Below, piece after piece: positions 60,600 to 64,000 of a stretch of DNA of 64,000 nt (position 1 is its first letter; every line of letters starts with the position of its first letter). The position numbers and the translations under genes were made by a program. The notes below the pieces were generated by a model. It did no database searches and was not told where the DNA came from. It was given only the letters and a program-made list of their open reading frames with translations. Source of the stretch: Populus alba. Lineage: Eukaryota > Streptophyta > Magnoliopsida > Malpighiales > Salicaceae. The stretch spans positions 2,881,875 through 2,945,874 of the forward strand of contig NC_133300.1 of assembly GCF_005239225.2 (NCBI RefSeq), in the 5' to 3' direction.

Positions 60600-63540
60600 G
60601 TGGGTTTTATTGCAGTGGGTTTCGGTCATCAATGGTGGTTTGTTTTTTGGTGGGTTTTAAAGAGGGTGAGAGCTTTAAAATATAGAGAGATGCTGACAGG
60701 CCCATTTGCTTCCATTAGTTTTCTTAATTTGCAAGCAAGGTTTTTCTGAAAATTATTTTTTTTACATTTTTTATATTTACTGCCTATTCTAACGTAGAAC
60801 ATATTTCTTGAACCCGTCAAGGTTCTGGGTCATTAGACAATAAATTAATACCTTAATAAACTTAACTTTTTTTTTCCTTTGAAACTATATGCATTAACTT
60901 TTTACATTCTATTCCAAAGTCGGCTTTTTGATCCAATCTAGTTCAACTTGGTTTTGTAAAGTTAATATCCTAATCATTCCAATTATAAAATCAGTTCAAA
61001 TTAAATCTTAAATAATTAAATTTTTAGATCAATTGATCGATTATATTTGTTAATCATATTTAAAAAAATTAATAAAAACAAATATGAAATTATACACTAG
61101 TATTTAAGTTGGATACACACTATCTATAAGATGTATAGCTATTGTAATAATTCAAATGTTTTTCATGAAAATTGGTGTTTTACTATTGTCACGGGATGTC
61201 AAACACGTTGCTTGAAGAGAGCGAGCATAGCCATGTGCTTCCTCATTGCAACACATGCGTCAATAGGATATTTATTTTCTAATTAATATTTTATGTTTAT
61301 TAAAAAATCAAAATAACTCATGTTCCTAACCTGATTATAACAAAAAAATAATGTAATGAAAATAAAAAAATAAACTTGGACAAAAATTATAGAATATTTG
61401 GACTTCTAAGATATTTATATCATTTTACTATGTTTTTTAAAAGAAAAAATCAAAACAACCCCTAGATATCAGTTCAATATTTATTGTTTTCAAGAATAAG
61501 TTAGTCATTTTACTATGAAAAAAAGTTATAAAACTGTAGTATTATCTTTAAAAGCCATGCCAACTGTTTTTGTTGAGATGAGCAAAATCATTATTTCATT
61601 GTTTCAATTCATTGTACCAATGAGGCTAGAGCTACAATAGATTTGTTACAGGAATTCATCAACTCCTTTCAGTTTCTTTTAATTTGCAAGAAAGGTTTTT
61701 CTGAAAAAAAAAATTCATTTCTATATTTATTGCTTGTTACAACTTGAGAATATATTTATTAGATCCATAATTATAAAACTCGATTCGTGACAAGACCTAA
61801 ATTATATGTTAATTATTAGTTTTTAAAAAAATATTAAAACGATATCATTATTGACAAAAAAATAAAAAAAAAAAAAAAGATTAATAACTAGGTTTTAATC
61901 AAGTTAGGCTTAGGTTACCAAGTCAAACTAAGTTTTTGACTAGACCAGTCAAGTTTTTTTTATATATTTTTTTTAATACAACCAATTAAAGTCTCTCAAT
62001 CGACCTACTGGTTGGTTCAATTTTTAAAACAATGGTTAGATCCTGCCAAAGGCATGAATTTGTCAAGGTTTTGGATTATTAGATCAATTATTAACCTATC
62101 AAGTGAGTGGATTGATTTAACAGATTAATTAACAGATAAATTACCTTAATAAATTTATATTTCTATCCTTTGATACTATGGGCGTTGGAATTAAATTAAC
62201 ATCATGTTGGGAACGTGTTTGAAACTGTATTTTTTAAAAATTTGATTTATTTTTAATTTTTTTTATATTTTTAAATCATTTTAATATGTTAATGTCAAAA
62301 ATAACTTTTTTTAATAAAATATATATATATTATTTTGATGTATATTCAAATAAAAAACAAAGTCAACAGCTACACATTGTCAAACACCTTTTAAATTATG
62401 TGTTGTTCTTAGTGAGTTGATAGTGTATTTTTAATTAATACAAGATGTCAAGGGTTCAAATCCTATTGTAAAAATTTTAGTTTTTTTATTTCCTTTTATT
62501 TTAAAATTAACCTCATTCAATAGAGTTCGATAGGGTTGAGGTAGAGTTAATATTCTAAGTTCTAACTATTCTAATTATCATATAACTAAATTTATAAATT
62601 AAATCATCAAGTTGGATCATGTTTGTCAACCATGCTTAAGAAAATTGATCAAAGAAATGAAAATCCTTGCCCTAGTACTTGAGTTGCAAATAAAGATGAT
62701 GATGAATATTCATTGTTTAAATTTATATTATATCTATATCTTATTATTGTCATCAAATAATAAATTTAAATATTCAAATCTTATTTCTTGAGTTTCACGT
62801 ATTTTAATACAGAGAGAGAGAGAGAGATAATATTTACAACACATTCATTTCTTATCTAATAAGTAAATGTCCGAAACAAACTCATCCGTTTAGATGAGTT
62901 CGATTCAATATGTATATTAATTCAAGTTAAATCGATATCGCTGCTAGAAAGATGATTGTATCAATACCTACAAAGCAAAATTTCTCCTTTTTGCGAAGAA
63001 GCTATCCTTTGCAACATGACTATAGCATAACCCTGTAAAATAAGCTGGAAGTAAATGAAGAGATAGTCTTAACGTCTAAAGTTTAGACTCCAATTTGTAA
63101 TGGAGCTGTACCATTGACTACTTCACAAAATCTCCTATGTTTTGCTAAGTGAAATTGGATGTGTCGGCCCTATCACTTGCTCAAAGAAGAAGCTATGCCA
63201 TGGATCATTGAAGAGATCAATTTCTAGAGATTGTGAAGAGCATGAATTCATATCATACATGATGACCAGCTAGAGGATTTAGCATGCATGAACTCGTTCA
63301 ATGCAGAATTATTCAAGAAGAAACTTTGATAGATTAATAATACTGAGGCTATCATAGATCAGTCATGAGATCAATCTGTTTTTCTAGCAGCTACAGTTCG
63401 TATTGATCTGTTGAACAAAGTATAGACAAGAACCTTCTAGCAATTAGAGACCACCATTCCCCACAATTGCAGGAGCGGCTATCTACTGGGCTAATTTTGG
63501 CCCATCAATTTTGACCCTAAGAACAAAATGCCAATCCGTA
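60600..63540. other. Intergenic region between the divergent GTPase and HD-Zip genes
   Basis: 60600-60700 is the 5' leader and promoter side of the GTPase gene. The rest is AT-rich with a MITE-like repeat at about 62210-62395, a SINE remnant at 62400-62500 and (GA)n at 62812-62828. 62980-63540 is less AT-rich and is probably the HD-Zip upstream region. No supported open frame. Confidence 0.5.
62400..62500 (+). mobile_element. tRNA-derived SINE remnant
   Basis: TAGTGAGTTGATAGTG in the A-box position and a perfect B-box-like GGGTTCAAATCC at about 62451-62462, followed by a T-rich tail (TTTTAGTTTTTTTATTTCC). Too short and unpaired for a tRNA gene. Confidence 0.45.
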
Positions 63541-63550
63541 CTTGCTGCAC

Positions 63551-63560
63551 CCTATAAAAG
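63551..63560 (+). promoter_or_regulatory. TATA box of the HD-Zip gene
   Basis: CCTATAAAAG at 63551-63560, 65 bases before the start codon at 63625. The transcription start would be expected near 63585, giving a short leader of about 40 bases. Confidence 0.75.
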
Positions 63561-63624
63561 GGCACTCGAAGATTATCATTTCTATCCACGTCTTGAGTTC
63601 TAATCTTCAGAAACACCGAAAGAC

Positions 63625-64000
63625 ATGGATTCCCATTTACACCACCAGACACAAAGCCAAGGCAGCCGGCCTCTCAAACCCAGAAAGAAAAGGCTTGCTA
63701 GAGACCAGCTTAACCTCCTGGAAACAAGTTTCAATGCTAACCAGAAGCTCAAAGCAGAGCACAAGACAGAGCTTGCCCGCCAACTAGGCGTGCCACCAAA
63801 ACAAGTTGCAATATGGTATCAAAATAGAAGAGCCAGGCACAAAAATGATGCCATAGAGCATGACTACATGAACATCCAGCTAGAGCTGGGTAATGTATTG
63901 GCAGAAAACATCAGGCTCGAGAAACAAGTTAGCATGCTTAAATTTGAGCTGAACAAGGTTCAACAAATGATACTTTTTGGACCAACCTCATCTGCTGCAA
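63625..64000 (+). CDS. HD-Zip class I transcription factor (ATHB52-like), 3' end outside window
   Basis: Nuclear homeodomain-leucine zipper protein; the first 125 codons are visible with no intron. ATG at 63625 (MDSHLHHQTQ). A basic PRKKRLARDQLNLLE opens the homeodomain (about residues 19-77), whose recognition helix reads VAIWYQNRRARHKND. A leucine zipper follows with heptad Leu/Met spacing (YMNIQLELGNVLAENIRLEK). The short N-terminus and lack of an HD-Zip II CPSCE motif in view point to class I, nearest to the ATHB52/54 type. Odd feature: helix III has Trp-Tyr-Gln-Asn where nearly all homeodomains have Trp-Phe-Gln-Asn. Class is confident, orthologue less so. Confidence 0.92.
   Translation, partial: MDSHLHHQTQSQGSRPLKPRKKRLARDQLNLLETSFNANQKLKAEHKTELARQLGVPPKQVAIWYQNRRARHKNDAIEHDYMNIQLELGNVLAENIRLEKQVSMLKFELNKVQQMILFGPTSSAA

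Noticed and set aside
60250..60660. 136-codon plus-strand frame at the GTPase first exon
   Set aside because: Antisense shadow of the exon holding the GRAKQGKS loop.

Overview
This is a eudicot nuclear chromosome segment, most likely Populus or another Salicaceae. Evidence: multi-exon GT-AG genes with short AT-rich introns, AT-rich intergenic DNA with copia and small non-autonomous LTR elements, tRNA-derived SINE remnants, a recurrent family of AT-rich MITE-like repeats, and plant-specific gene families. The genus is inferred from the repeat style and from proteins that look like poplar orthologues; no search was run.

Layout. (1) 1-8760: a minus-strand RINGLET-type homeodomain/DDT chromatin-remodelling gene, 14 coding exons visible, its 3' end beyond the left edge. 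(2) 8760-14768: AT-rich intergenic DNA with SINE and MITE remnants. (3) 14769-27400: a tandem segmental duplication holding two nearly identical DUF679 membrane protein (DMP) genes on the minus strand. A 3.6-kb non-autonomous LTR retrotransposon (5-bp target duplication) sits 83 bp upstream of the first DMP start codon. A 5'-half copia retrotransposon fills the space between the units and is cut off exactly where the second unit begins. An unrecognised two-exon small gene next to DMP is broken differently in each unit. (4) 27400-31230: a possible promoter and first exon, plus several tandem and direct duplications. (5) 31232-33320: about 2.1 kb of degenerate telomere-like (CCCTAAA) DNA, interstitial. 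(6) 33320-40900: repeat-rich intergenic DNA. (7) 41041-44161: a HAESA-LIKE1-type LRR receptor kinase, plus strand, two exons. (8) 44162-48800: intergenic. (9) 49009-50520: a NAC transcription factor of the SND2/SND3 group, plus strand, three exons, convergent with (10) 51907-60564: a 14-exon guanylate-binding-protein-like large GTPase, minus strand. (11) 60600-63540: intergenic. (12) 63625-64000: the start of an HD-Zip class I gene, plus strand, with a clear TATA box, cut by the right edge.

The genes are separate loci, not an operon or cluster; only the DMP pair is related by descent. The observations most worth checking are a one-base homopolymer insertion that breaks the spliced frame of the RINGLET gene (while intron retention would keep it open), the architecture of the DMP duplication with its nested and truncated retroelements, the complementary decay of the small two-exon gene, the telomere-like block, and a Phe-to-Tyr change in the homeodomain recognition helix of the HD-Zip gene. 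I see no CRISPR array, rRNA or intact tRNA gene, and no convincing novel multi-gene system.
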